Shown here one piece after another: positions 1 through 6,335 of a stretch of DNA of 8,619 nucleotides. The position numbers and the translations under genes are program-made. Source of the DNA: an uncultured Blautia sp. (GTDB lineage: Bacteria > Bacillota > Clostridia > Lachnospirales > Lachnospiraceae); NCBI GenBank assembly GCA_900552095.1, contig URYM01000068.1, positions 1 through 8,619 of the forward strand. The letters run 5' to 3'. The notes under the pieces were generated by a model. The model did not search any database. It was not told the origin of the DNA and saw only the letters and a program-made list of their open reading frames with translations. Each line of letters begins with the position of its first letter. Position 1 is the first letter of the stretch.

Positions 1-50
1 GATCTACACGCGTAAGATCGTCGGCAGCGTCAGATGTGTATAAGAGACAG
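1..50 (+). other. Nextera P5-side sequencing adapter (artefact)
   Basis: Not biological. Bases 1-9 are the end of the P5 flow-cell oligo, 10-17 (GCGTAAGA) fit an i5 index barcode, 18-31 are the Nextera read-1 adapter, and 32-50 are the 19-bp Tn5 mosaic end finishing in AGAGACAG. The genuine insert begins at 51. Any open frame that enters this stretch has an artificial end. Confidence 0.98.
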
Positions 51-949
51 GGGGACTGGCCCTGGGCATGCAGGTGAAGGGAATCCGCAAGGGGTATGAC
101 GGCCTGTTAAATGAAGAGATTATAGATATGAGCGCCCGGGACGTGTCCGAGACGATCGCCCGGGGCGGAACGATCCTGTATACTGCCCGCTGTGCGGAGA
201 TGCGCACGCCGGAGGGACAGGAGAGAGCCGCTGAGGTGTGCCGCAGGCACGGGATCGAAGGCCTGGTGGTGATCGGCGGCGACGGCTCTTTTGCCGGCGC
301 GCAGAAACTGGCCAATCTGGGTATCAATACGGTGGGGGTGCCGGGAACTATTGATCTTGACATTGCCTGCACGGAGTATACTATCGGATTTGACACGGCG
401 GTGAATACGGCCATGGAGGCCATCGACAAGGTGCGCGATACATCCACTTCCCATGAGCGCTGCAGTATCATTGAGGTTATGGGAAGAAATGCGGGGTATA
501 TTGCCCTGTGGTGCGGAATCGCCAACGGTGCGGAGGATATTCTCCTGCCGGAGAAATATGATTACGACGAGCAGAAGATCATCAATAACATTATTGAGAA
601 CCGGAAGCGGGGCAAGAAGCATCATATCATCATCAATGCGGAGGGAATCGGACATTCCAGCAGTATGGCCAAACGGATCGAGGCAGCCACTGGCATTGAG
701 ACGAGAGCTACGATTCTGGGACATATGCAGCGGGGCGGAAGTCCCACCTGCAAGGACCGCGTTTACGCCTCCATCATGGGAGCCTATGCGGTAGATCTGC
801 TGGCACAGGGAAAGAGCCAGCGGGTAGTGGGCTATAAGAATGGAGAGTACGTGGATTTTGATATCAATGAGGCTCTGGCTATGCAGAAAGAGATTCCGCC
901 GTATCAGTATGAGGTGGCGCGGGCGCTCTCTGCAAATTATGACCGCTGA
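51..949 (+). CDS. pfkA: ATP-dependent 6-phosphofructokinase, 5'-truncated by contig start
   Basis: Cytosolic glycolytic enzyme that phosphorylates fructose 6-phosphate to fructose 1,6-bisphosphate. The frame is open from 53, so the ATG at 68 is internal; it aligns with a leucine near residue 27 of E. coli PfkA. About 27 residues are missing, including the GGDAPGMN nucleotide loop. Visible motifs in order are VVIGGDGS (Gly after Asp marks an ATP rather than PPi enzyme), PGTIDLDI with the catalytic TxDxD residues, EVMGR for fructose 6-phosphate contact, ETRATILGH and QRGGSP. The second loop also has Gly, not the Lys of PPi-type enzymes. The Asn usual between the two aspartates is Leu here. The C-terminus looks complete and ends in TGA. 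In many Clostridia dnaE lies just upstream, but that region is not in this window. The family assignment is secure; allosteric properties cannot be judged without the N-terminus. Confidence 0.96.
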
Positions 950-976
950 GAGAATGAAATAGAAATAAGACAGATA

Positions 977-1069
977 AGAGATATGCAATTTTCGGCGAAT
1001 CACCGGGCACGGCTTCGAGGCGACAGGCTCAAAGCGAGCGCAGGCGGGGTCTGAAGATTGCATATCTTT
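977..1069 (+). repeat. Long inverted-repeat hairpin element between pfkA and methyltransferase gene
   Basis: Bases 977-995 pair with 1051-1069 in an unbroken 19-pair stem. The core (979-989 with 1057-1067) is a perfect 11-bp repeat, and three of the outer or inner pairs are G-U. As + strand RNA the wobbles hold; on the - strand they would be A-C mismatches, which argues for an RNA function in the + sense. The 55-nt loop (996-1050) is GC-rich and has short internal pairing potential such as GCTC/GAGC (1027-1030 with 1036-1039). Flanking GATAA (973-977) and TTATC (1072-1076) are also complementary. There is no tight T-tract after it, so it is not an ordinary terminator. It could be a structured leader, a processed RNA or a dispersed palindromic repeat. 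The remainder of the 950-1109 gap holds only the next gene's ribosome binding site. Confidence 0.6.
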
Positions 1070-1109
1070 CGTTATCGGTATTATTTTTGAATACAGGAGA
1101 AGAAAGATT

Positions 1110-1907
1110 ATGATAACAAGCAGTGCGAATCCCCAGGTGAAAAAGGTAATACAGCTTCAGAAGAAGGCCAGACTCCGCCGGGAGGAAGGCGTTTTCCTGG
1201 TGGAGGGGCCGAGAATGTTTGCGGAGGTGCCGCGGGAGCGTCTTGTGAAGGTCTATGCATCGGAGAGCTATGCCAGAGATCCGGAACACAGAAGAGGACT
1301 GGAGGAATTTCCCTGGGAGGAAGTGGAAGATAAGGTCTTCCGCCAGATGAGCGATACGCAGACGCCCCAGGGAGTGCTCTGCATTGTGCGCCAGAGCGGC
1401 AGCACGATGGAAGAGATGCTGAAGAAAGAGAAGCCCCTTTTTCTGATTTTGGAGGATATCCAGGATCCGGGGAACCTGGGGACGATCTTCCGGACAGCGG
1501 AAGGGGCGGGGGCAGATGGAATCTTTATGAGCAGGGGCTGTGTGGACATTTATAATCCCAAGACGATCCGCTCCACCATGGGTTCCATTTACCGGGTTCC
1601 TTTCTGTATCTGTCCGGATCTGTCTGCATTGATGGAGCGGATGAAGCAGGCAAAAATTCTCACCTGCGCGGCACATTTGCAGGGTAAAAATACCTACGAC
1701 CGGGAAGACTATACAGGAGGAAGCGCTTTCCTGATCGGAAATGAGGGAAATGGCCTCTCAGAAGAGCTGACCCGGCTGGCTGCCTGCAAAATCCGGATCC
1801 CCATGGAAGGCCGGCTGGAGTCTCTGAATGCCGGAGTGGCGGCCGCTGTTTTGATGTATGAGGCGGCCAGACAGAGGAGAAATCAGCCTGACGTCAGGGT
1901 TTTGTAA
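1110..1907 (+). CDS. TrmH/SpoU-family RNA 2'-O-methyltransferase
   Basis: Predicted to transfer a methyl group from S-adenosylmethionine to a ribose 2'-OH in rRNA or tRNA. The 265 residues fit the two-domain form. An N-terminal substrate-binding domain (about 1-95) opens with SSANPQVKK and has the typical FLVEG segment near 29-33. A SPOUT knot catalytic domain runs from about 108 to 255. Motif 1 is DIQDPGNLGTIFRTAEGAG (116-134, with N122 and R128), motif 2 is LIGNEGNGLS (208-217), and motif 3 is IPMEGRLESLNAGVAAA (230-246), the cofactor-binding knot. Usual family members read SLNVSVA; here it is SLNAGVA, with the key Ser-Leu-Asn kept. AGGAGA at 1095-1100 sits 9 nt before the ATG and supports the start. 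The gene follows pfkA in the same direction but after a 160-nt gap holding a hairpin. RlmB-like or YsgA-like are both possible; the RNA target cannot be read from sequence. Confidence 0.92.
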   Translation: MITSSANPQVKKVIQLQKKARLRREEGVFLVEGPRMFAEVPRERLVKVYASESYARDPEHRRGLEEFPWEEVEDKVFRQMSDTQTPQGVLCIVRQSGSTMEEMLKKEKPLFLILEDIQDPGNLGTIFRTAEGAGADGIFMSRGCVDIYNPKTIRSTMGSIYRVPFCICPDLSALMERMKQAKILTCAAHLQGKNTYDREDYTGGSAFLIGNEGNGLSEELTRLAACKIRIPMEGRLESLNAGVAAAVLMYEAARQRRNQPDVRVL

Positions 1908-1918
1908 GATTATTTCGC

Positions 1919-1947
1919 TCGACTTTGACAGTGGGATAAGGTATAAT
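1919..1947 (+). promoter_or_regulatory. Sigma-A-type promoter for the deacetylase gene
   Basis: A perfect TATAAT -10 box lies at 1942-1947. At the ideal 17-nt spacing upstream, 1919-1924 reads TCGACT, a 4/6 match to TTGACA. A perfect TTGACA is also present at 1925-1930, but only 11 nt from the -10 box, too close for normal use with it. Transcription would start near 1954, about 23 nt before the ATG. This separates the deacetylase gene from the methyltransferase gene as its own unit. Confidence 0.65.
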
Positions 1948-1976
1948 GAAGCGGGAAACTTAGGAAGGGAAAGGTG

Positions 1977-3467
1977 ATGCGTGTGAAAGACGAAAAGCTG
2001 GATTCCAGAGAAAAACGAAAAAAGAAGAAGAAAAAAAGGCTGATCATAAAAACAGTAATTCTGGTTCTGCTGCTGGTGATTCTCGGTGCGGCTCTGTGGC
2101 TGGTTTATAAAAATATGAACCCGTCCTCCGAAAACAGAATTCCGGAACAGATTACAGGAAAAGAGGAGGAACCCACGCCCAGCGCGGCGCCGGATGAGGA
2201 GAAGGAGGACGAACCTTCAAACAGCGATACGGCAGAGGTTATGGCTGAGGCGGATCTTCTGGCACAGCAGTATGATTACGATGGGGCGATGGCCAAACTG
2301 ATGGAGATCCCTGGTTACGAGAATGATTCCGCTGTGGTGACAAAGATTGCGGAGTATCAGAGCACGAAGGACAGCTGCGTGCCGGTGAATCCGGAGACTG
2401 TGACTCATATCTTCTACCATTCGCTGGTAGTGGATCCGGAGAAGGCTTTTGACCAGTCCGTACCGGGCTGGGAGGGATTCTGCCAGTGGATGACTACGGT
2501 GGATGAGTTTAATCAGATTACGCAGCAGATGTATGATAACGGATATGTGCTGATCTCCCTGAAAGATCTGGCCACTGTTACCACGGATGCGGATGGAACC
2601 GTTCATTTTGAGAACAGCAGTCCGGTTATGCTTCCTCCGGGAAAGAAGGCCTTTGTGCTCTCCCTGGATGATACCTGTTACTATCATTCCTATGATAATC
2701 ACGGCATTGCCAGCCGGATTGTCCTGGGGGAGGATGGAAAGCCGACCTGCGAATATATTCAGGACGACGGGACGGTGGTGACAGGAGATTATGACTGTGT
2801 GCCGCTTCTGGACAAATTTATTGAGGAGCATCCCGATGCCGCCTACAAGGGGGCGAGAGGAACCATCGCTCTTACCGGATACAACGGAATCCTGGGCTAC
2901 CGGACGGACGGAACGTATGGAGATCCCAACGACGACGGGGAACCGCTGGGATATGTAAGAGATAAGCAGCAGCAGGAATGGCTGGACAAACATCCGGACT
3001 TTAACTGGGAAAAAGAGTGCCAGGATGCCAAGACGGTGGCGGATGCGCTGAAGGCGGAGGGATGGACCTTTGCCAGCCACACCTGGGGGCATCACAAGGT
3101 GGCAGATCTGAGTTATGAAGGCCTTGTGAAGGACACGGAGCGCTTCCAGAAATATGTGGATCCGCTGATTGGCGGGACGGATATGATCATTTTCGCTCAC
3201 GGGCAGGATCTAACCAGCGGCGGAGATTATACTGCAGATAATCAGAAGTTCACATATCTGAAGAGTAAGGGTTACAATTATTTCTGTAATGTGGACTCTG
3301 CCCAGTACTTTGTTCAGATCCGTGACAATTATGTGCGCCAGGGACGCAGGAATCTGGATGGATACCGGCTGTGGAACGATGTACACGGCGAGGTGAACAA
3401 GACGTCAGATCTTTTTGACGCCAAGAGCGTTCTGGATCCGAAGCGGACGACGGTGCCGGAACTGTAA
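1977..3467 (+). CDS. Membrane-anchored polysaccharide deacetylase-like protein (NodB/CE4-type)
   Basis: Probable extracellular, membrane-tethered hydrolase that removes acetyl groups from peptidoglycan or another cell-surface glycan. The start is set at ATG 1977, 8 nt after AGGAAGG (1962-1968); GTG 1974 is in frame but closer than usual. The 496 residues comprise a very basic cytosolic tail (about 1-21, six lysines in a row), one transmembrane helix (22-44), an acidic and proline-containing linker (to about 80), a helical segment (about 84-130) and a catalytic region (about 140-496). Catalytic signs are LSLDDT with D231/D232 (motif 1) and SHTWGHH with H368/H372 (motif 2 HxxxH metal ligands). 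Motif 1 normally ends DDG, and the two motifs are normally about 50 residues apart, against 137 here, so this is a divergent subfamily with a large insert. No catalytic arginine motif was assigned with confidence. It has its own promoter and terminator. Confidence 0.82.
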   Translation: MRVKDEKLDSREKRKKKKKKRLIIKTVILVLLLVILGAALWLVYKNMNPSSENRIPEQITGKEEEPTPSAAPDEEKEDEPSNSDTAEVMAEADLLAQQYDYDGAMAKLMEIPGYENDSAVVTKIAEYQSTKDSCVPVNPETVTHIFYHSLVVDPEKAFDQSVPGWEGFCQWMTTVDEFNQITQQMYDNGYVLISLKDLATVTTDADGTVHFENSSPVMLPPGKKAFVLSLDDTCYYHSYDNHGIASRIVLGEDGKPTCEYIQDDGTVVTGDYDCVPLLDKFIEEHPDAAYKGARGTIALTGYNGILGYRTDGTYGDPNDDGEPLGYVRDKQQQEWLDKHPDFNWEKECQDAKTVADALKAEGWTFASHTWGHHKVADLSYEGLVKDTERFQKYVDPLIGGTDMIIFAHGQDLTSGGDYTADNQKFTYLKSKGYNYFCNVDSAQYFVQIRDNYVRQGRRNLDGYRLWNDVHGEVNKTSDLFDAKSVLDPKRTTVPEL

Positions 3468-3493
3468 AAGTAAATAGAATTTCTGACACGATC

Positions 3494-3541
3494 AAGGGTG
3501 CCGGTTCATCTGCGGATGGATCAGTGCCCTTTGTTTTTTTT
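3494..3541 (+). terminator. Intrinsic terminator after the deacetylase gene
   Basis: A hairpin with arms 3494-3510 and 3515-3531 closes on a TGCG loop (3511-3514). The lower stem is AAGGG/CCCTT, there are some G-U pairs and one C-A mismatch, and a T-rich tail runs from 3530 to 3541 broken by a single G. It begins 26 nt after the stop codon, so it ends this transcript and insulates the phosphate operon from read-through. Confidence 0.9.
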
Positions 3542-3550
3542 GTTCATTTC

Positions 3551-3600
3551 TTTACATCATTTTACATTTTTTTAACAGATCCGTGATTTTCCATTTTACA
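3551..3600 (+). promoter_or_regulatory. Putative Pho box (PhoP-binding repeats) and activator-dependent promoter of pstS
   Basis: Four hexamers of the form TTNACA lie on the same strand: TTTACA at 3551, TTTACA at 3561, TTAACA at 3572 and TTTACA at 3595. Offsets are 10, 11 and 23 nt, close to one and two helical turns. This matches the known Firmicute PhoP target of TTAACA-like direct repeats spaced about 11 nt. Only a weak -10 can be seen (GATATT, 3616-3621), as expected for a promoter that needs an activator. The last hexamer could double as the -35. The rest of the 3468-3648 gap is the upstream terminator and the pstS ribosome binding site (AAAGGAGA, 3633-3640). Confidence 0.65.
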
Positions 3601-3648
3601 CAGGCCAGTTAAACTGATATTCGTAGCAAGCGAAAGGAGAGAGAAAAA

Positions 3649-4557
3649 ATGAAGATGAAGAAGTTTATGGCATTGATCCTGGCAGGTGCAATGGTAATGG
3701 GAATGGCAGCCTGCGGAAGCGGCAAAGAAGAAGATACAAAGAAGGAAGCAGCATCCGCTGAGGCGGGAGCCGTAGAGGGAGAGATTTCTATTATGACCCG
3801 TGAGGACGGTTCCGGAACAAGAGGTGCTTTTGTAGAACTGTTCGGCATCGAGGAGAAGGATGCAGATGGAAATAAAATGGATATGACTACGGATGAGGCG
3901 GCTGTGACCAACAGCACTTCCGTTATGATGACTTCTGTGGCAGGGGATGAAAGAGCAATCGGATATATTTCCCTGGGATCTTTAAATGATACGGTAAAGG
4001 CTCTGAAGATTGATGGTGCGGAGGCTACCGCAGAAAATGTGGCAAACGGCAGCTATAAGATTGCGAGACCGTTTAATATCATCACCAATGGAAAAGAGAG
4101 CGACGCGGCGAAAGATTTTGTAAACTTTATTATGAGCGCCGAGGGACAGCAGGTTCTGGAAGATGCGGGATGCATTAAGGCAGCTCCGGATGCGGAATCC
4201 TTTGCCAGCAATAATGCGGAAGGCAAGGTTGTGATTGCAGGTTCCTCTTCGATCACTCCTTCTATGGAGAAGCTGAAAGAGGCTTATGCCAAGGTAAATG
4301 ATAAGGTTGAGATTGAAGTTCAGCAGAGCGATTCTACCACCGGCGTTACTTCCGCGCTGGACGGTGTGTGTGATATCGGAATGGCTTCCCGTGAACTGAA
4401 GGACAGCGAGATTGAGGCAGGGGCACAGGCTACTGTGATCGCCCAGGATGGTATCGCAATGATCGTGAATAAGGCAAATGCGCTGGATGGACTTACTGCA
4501 GATCAGGTGAAGAGCATTTATACCGGTGAGACTCTGGAGTGGTCTGAACTGAACTGA
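3649..4557 (+). CDS. pstS: Phosphate-binding lipoprotein of the Pst ABC transporter, circularly permuted order
   Basis: Captures inorganic phosphate outside the membrane and delivers it to PstCA. The 302 residues start with a lipoprotein signal peptide: Lys-rich start, hydrophobic core, lipobox MAAC with the lipidated cysteine at C22. An acidic, lysine-rich linker follows. The order of the mature domain is unusual. Residues about 44-178 resemble the C-terminal half of ordinary PstS, starting REDGSGTRGAF (R51-F61), then AIGYISLGSL and the FVNFIMSAEGQ helix. Residues about 192-302 resemble the ordinary N-terminal half: KVVIAGSSSITP (193-204), QQSDSTTG (225-232), DIGMASRELKD (242-252), then IYTGETLEW at the very end. 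Every expected phosphate-contact motif is present, so binding is likely retained. ATG 3649 sits 8 nt after AAAGGAGA. First gene of the pst operon, behind a Pho-box-like region. Phosphate as ligand is inferred from motifs and operon. Confidence 0.93.
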   Translation: MKMKKFMALILAGAMVMGMAACGSGKEEDTKKEAASAEAGAVEGEISIMTREDGSGTRGAFVELFGIEEKDADGNKMDMTTDEAAVTNSTSVMMTSVAGDERAIGYISLGSLNDTVKALKIDGAEATAENVANGSYKIARPFNIITNGKESDAAKDFVNFIMSAEGQQVLEDAGCIKAAPDAESFASNNAEGKVVIAGSSSITPSMEKLKEAYAKVNDKVEIEVQQSDSTTGVTSALDGVCDIGMASRELKDSEIEAGAQATVIAQDGIAMIVNKANALDGLTADQVKSIYTGETLEWSELN

Positions 4558-4579
4558 GAATTCCCGGAGGAGTGAATCG

Positions 4580-5437
4580 ATGAAAGCAAAAGAACAGATT
4601 ATGAAGGTGGTATTCCTTCTGGCGGCATGTACATCCGTTCTGGCGGTGGCCCTGATCTGTATCTTCCTTTTCGCCAATGGTATCCCTGCCATTGGCGAAA
4701 TTGGGGTACTGGATTTTCTTACAGGAACCAGATGGAAGCCGGGAAATGATATTTACGGGATCCTTCCCTTTATTCTGGGAAGCATCTATGTGACGGCGGG
4801 GGCGATTGTCATCGGAGTGCCTATTGCTATCTTTACAGCAATCTTTCTGGCACGCTACTGCCCGAAGAGGATTTATCCTTTCCTGAAGAAGGCAACGGAA
4901 CTGATGGCAGGAGTACCGTCGGTTGTGTACGGATTTTTCGGTCTGGTGGTTCTGGTTCCTCTGGTAAGAGAGGTTTTTGACTGCAAGGGAAATGTTATGC
5001 TGACAGCCTGTATTTTGCTGGGTATCATGATCCTCCCCACCGTGATCGGTGTGACAGAGTCCGCGATCCGGAGCGTGCCGGAAAATTATTATGAGGGTTC
5101 CCTGGCTCTGGGGGCAACGAAAGAGAGAACGATCTTCCGTATCGTCCTGCCGGCGGCCAAGTCGGGTGTGCTGGCCGGCGTTGTGCTGGGGATCGGAAGA
5201 GCGATCGGTGAGACTATGGCTGTGGTGATGATCGCGGGAAATCAGCCCATCATCCCCAAGAGCCTCTTAAAAGGCGTGCGGACCCTGACTTCCAATATTG
5301 TCATGGAGATGGGATATGCGGCCGATCTTCACCGGGAAGCGCTGATCGCTACAGCAGTTGTGCTGTTTGTGTTTATTTTGATCATTAACCTTTGTGTTTC
5401 CGCATTAAACAGGAGGTCTGAGAACAGTGGAAGGTAA
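4580..5437 (+). CDS. pstC: Phosphate ABC transporter permease PstC
   Basis: One of the two membrane subunits forming the phosphate channel. The 285 residues fit six transmembrane helices at about 9-31, 63-92, 112-130, 138-160, 200-222 and 255-277. The cytoplasmic EAA-type coupling loop, which docks on PstB, is seen around 172-191 (EGSLALGATKERTIFRIVLP). It is followed by the PstC hallmark GRAIGETMAV at 206-215. The periplasmic-side segment FLTGTRWKPG (46-55) is also typical of the family. GGAGGAG at 4566-4572 is 7 nt before the ATG, and the gap to pstS is only 22 nt. The 3' end overlaps the pstA start by 11 nt. A perfect 12-bp inverted repeat falls within codons 30-41. Confidence 0.96.
   Translation: MKAKEQIMKVVFLLAACTSVLAVALICIFLFANGIPAIGEIGVLDFLTGTRWKPGNDIYGILPFILGSIYVTAGAIVIGVPIAIFTAIFLARYCPKRIYPFLKKATELMAGVPSVVYGFFGLVVLVPLVREVFDCKGNVMLTACILLGIMILPTVIGVTESAIRSVPENYYEGSLALGATKERTIFRIVLPAAKSGVLAGVVLGIGRAIGETMAVVMIAGNQPIIPKSLLKGVRTLTSNIVMEMGYAADLHREALIATAVVLFVFILIINLCVSALNRRSENSGR
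4669..4700 (+). repeat. Perfect 12-bp inverted repeat inside the 5' part of pstC
   Basis: TTTCGCCAATGG at 4669-4680 is exactly complementary to 4689-4700, with 8 nt between. A G-U and an A-U pair can close the inner loop to four bases, giving a 14-pair hairpin. It starts about 90 nt into pstC, encodes part of an ordinary family segment (LFANGIPAIGEI), and has no T-tract after it, so it is not a terminator. Confidence 0.75.
5411..5416 (+). promoter_or_regulatory. Ribosome binding site fixing the GTG start of pstA
   Basis: AGGAGG lies inside the last codons of pstC, 10 nt before GTG 5427. No in-frame ATG lies near it, so this site selects the GTG and the 11-nt overlap with pstC. Confidence 0.8.
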
Positions 5438-6329
5438 TGCAGCAGTTGTAAATAAGAGTACCGCGGCGGTTTCCGGTACGCAGAAGAAAGCAAGAAGAAG
5501 CTATCTTCTCCGCCATCCAGGTTCCGCTCTTCTGAAAGGGCTGGTGTATCTGGCTGCCGGGATTACCTTTCTGGTACTTCTGTTCCTGATCGGTTACATT
5601 CTGGTCATGGGAATTCCCCATATTACCACGGATCTTTTTGCCTGGACTTATACCACAGAAAATGTATCCATGCTTCCGGCAATCCTTACTACAGTGCTGC
5701 TGACGGCATTTTCCCTTTTGCTGGCAGTGCCGCTGGGAGTATTTGCAGCGATCTTTCTGGTGGAGTATGCGGGAAAAAATAAGAGATTGGTAGGAGTGAT
5801 CCGGCTGACTGCGGAGACGCTCTCGGGCATTCCCTCTATTGTCTACGGCCTTTTTGGCATGCTGTTTTTTGTGACAGCTCTGGAATGGGGATATTCGATC
5901 CTCTCAGGAGCGTTTACGATGGTGATTATGATTCTGCCGCTGATCATGCGTACCACGGAGGAGGCTTTAAAGTCTGTTCCGGATTCTTTCCGGGAAGCCA
6001 GTTTCGGACTGGGAGCAGGAAAATTAAGAACTATTTTTAAGATTGTTCTGCCGGCGGCTGTTCCGGGAATCCTGGCAGGCGTGATCCTGGGAATCGGAAG
6101 GATTGTGGGAGAGACGGCAGCGCTGATTTATACGGCCGGCTCGGTGGCAAAGGTACCGGGAAGCCTGATGGATTCAGGAAGAACACTGGCGATCCATATG
6201 TATACGCTGTCCACTGAAGGGCTGTATATGGATCAGGCTTACGCTACGGCGGTCGTGCTCATCGTGCTGGTGCTTCTGATTAACTGGCTCTCCGCTTTTG
6301 TGGCAAAACGGGTGGGAGCGAAAGGATAA
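5427..6329 (+). CDS. pstA: Phosphate ABC transporter permease PstA
   Basis: Second channel subunit, partner of PstC. The 300 residues from a GTG start have a basic N-terminal tail of about 36 residues, then six predicted transmembrane segments at about 37-62, 84-113, 128-150, 157-174, 203-228 and 263-292. The coupling loop with EEALKSVPDSFREASFGLGA begins near 168 and runs through the RTIFKIVLPAA segment. The family signature GIGRIVGETAALIYTAG follows at 212-228. PstA rather than PstC is supported by GETAAL in place of GETMAV and by its position just before pstB. Its start overlaps the pstC stop, suggesting translational coupling that would keep the two subunits in balance. It ends 6 nt before pstB. 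Confidence 0.95.
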   Translation: MEGNAAVVNKSTAAVSGTQKKARRSYLLRHPGSALLKGLVYLAAGITFLVLLFLIGYILVMGIPHITTDLFAWTYTTENVSMLPAILTTVLLTAFSLLLAVPLGVFAAIFLVEYAGKNKRLVGVIRLTAETLSGIPSIVYGLFGMLFFVTALEWGYSILSGAFTMVIMILPLIMRTTEEALKSVPDSFREASFGLGAGKLRTIFKIVLPAAVPGILAGVILGIGRIVGETAALIYTAGSVAKVPGSLMDSGRTLAIHMYTLSTEGLYMDQAYATAVVLIVLVLLINWLSAFVAKRVGAKG

Positions 6330-6335
6330 GGATAA

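Noticed and set aside
107..1063. Long minus-strand open frame opposite pfkA
   Set aside because: It is the mirror of a well-supported phosphofructokinase frame, has no recognisable domain or ribosome binding site, and its start runs through the hairpin element.
1058..1084. Possible promoter for the methyltransferase gene (TTGCAT, then TATTAT)
   Set aside because: The -35 matches only 3/6 and the spacer is 15 nt; it is too weak to list as a feature.
1887..1898. Perfect 12-bp palindrome CCTGACGTCAGG near the end of the methyltransferase gene
   Set aside because: With no loop it cannot form a useful RNA hairpin, it has no proper T-tract, and a single short palindrome in coding DNA is weak evidence for an operator.
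2011..2037. A-rich tract that could be slippery for polymerase or ribosome
   Set aside because: It simply encodes the basic tail before the membrane helix, the frame continues normally for 480 codons, and no alternative frame product is evident.
2217..3200. Long minus-strand open frame opposite the deacetylase gene
   Set aside because: The protein is His/Ile-rich without domain signs, and the + strand gene has a promoter, signal anchor, catalytic motifs and terminator.
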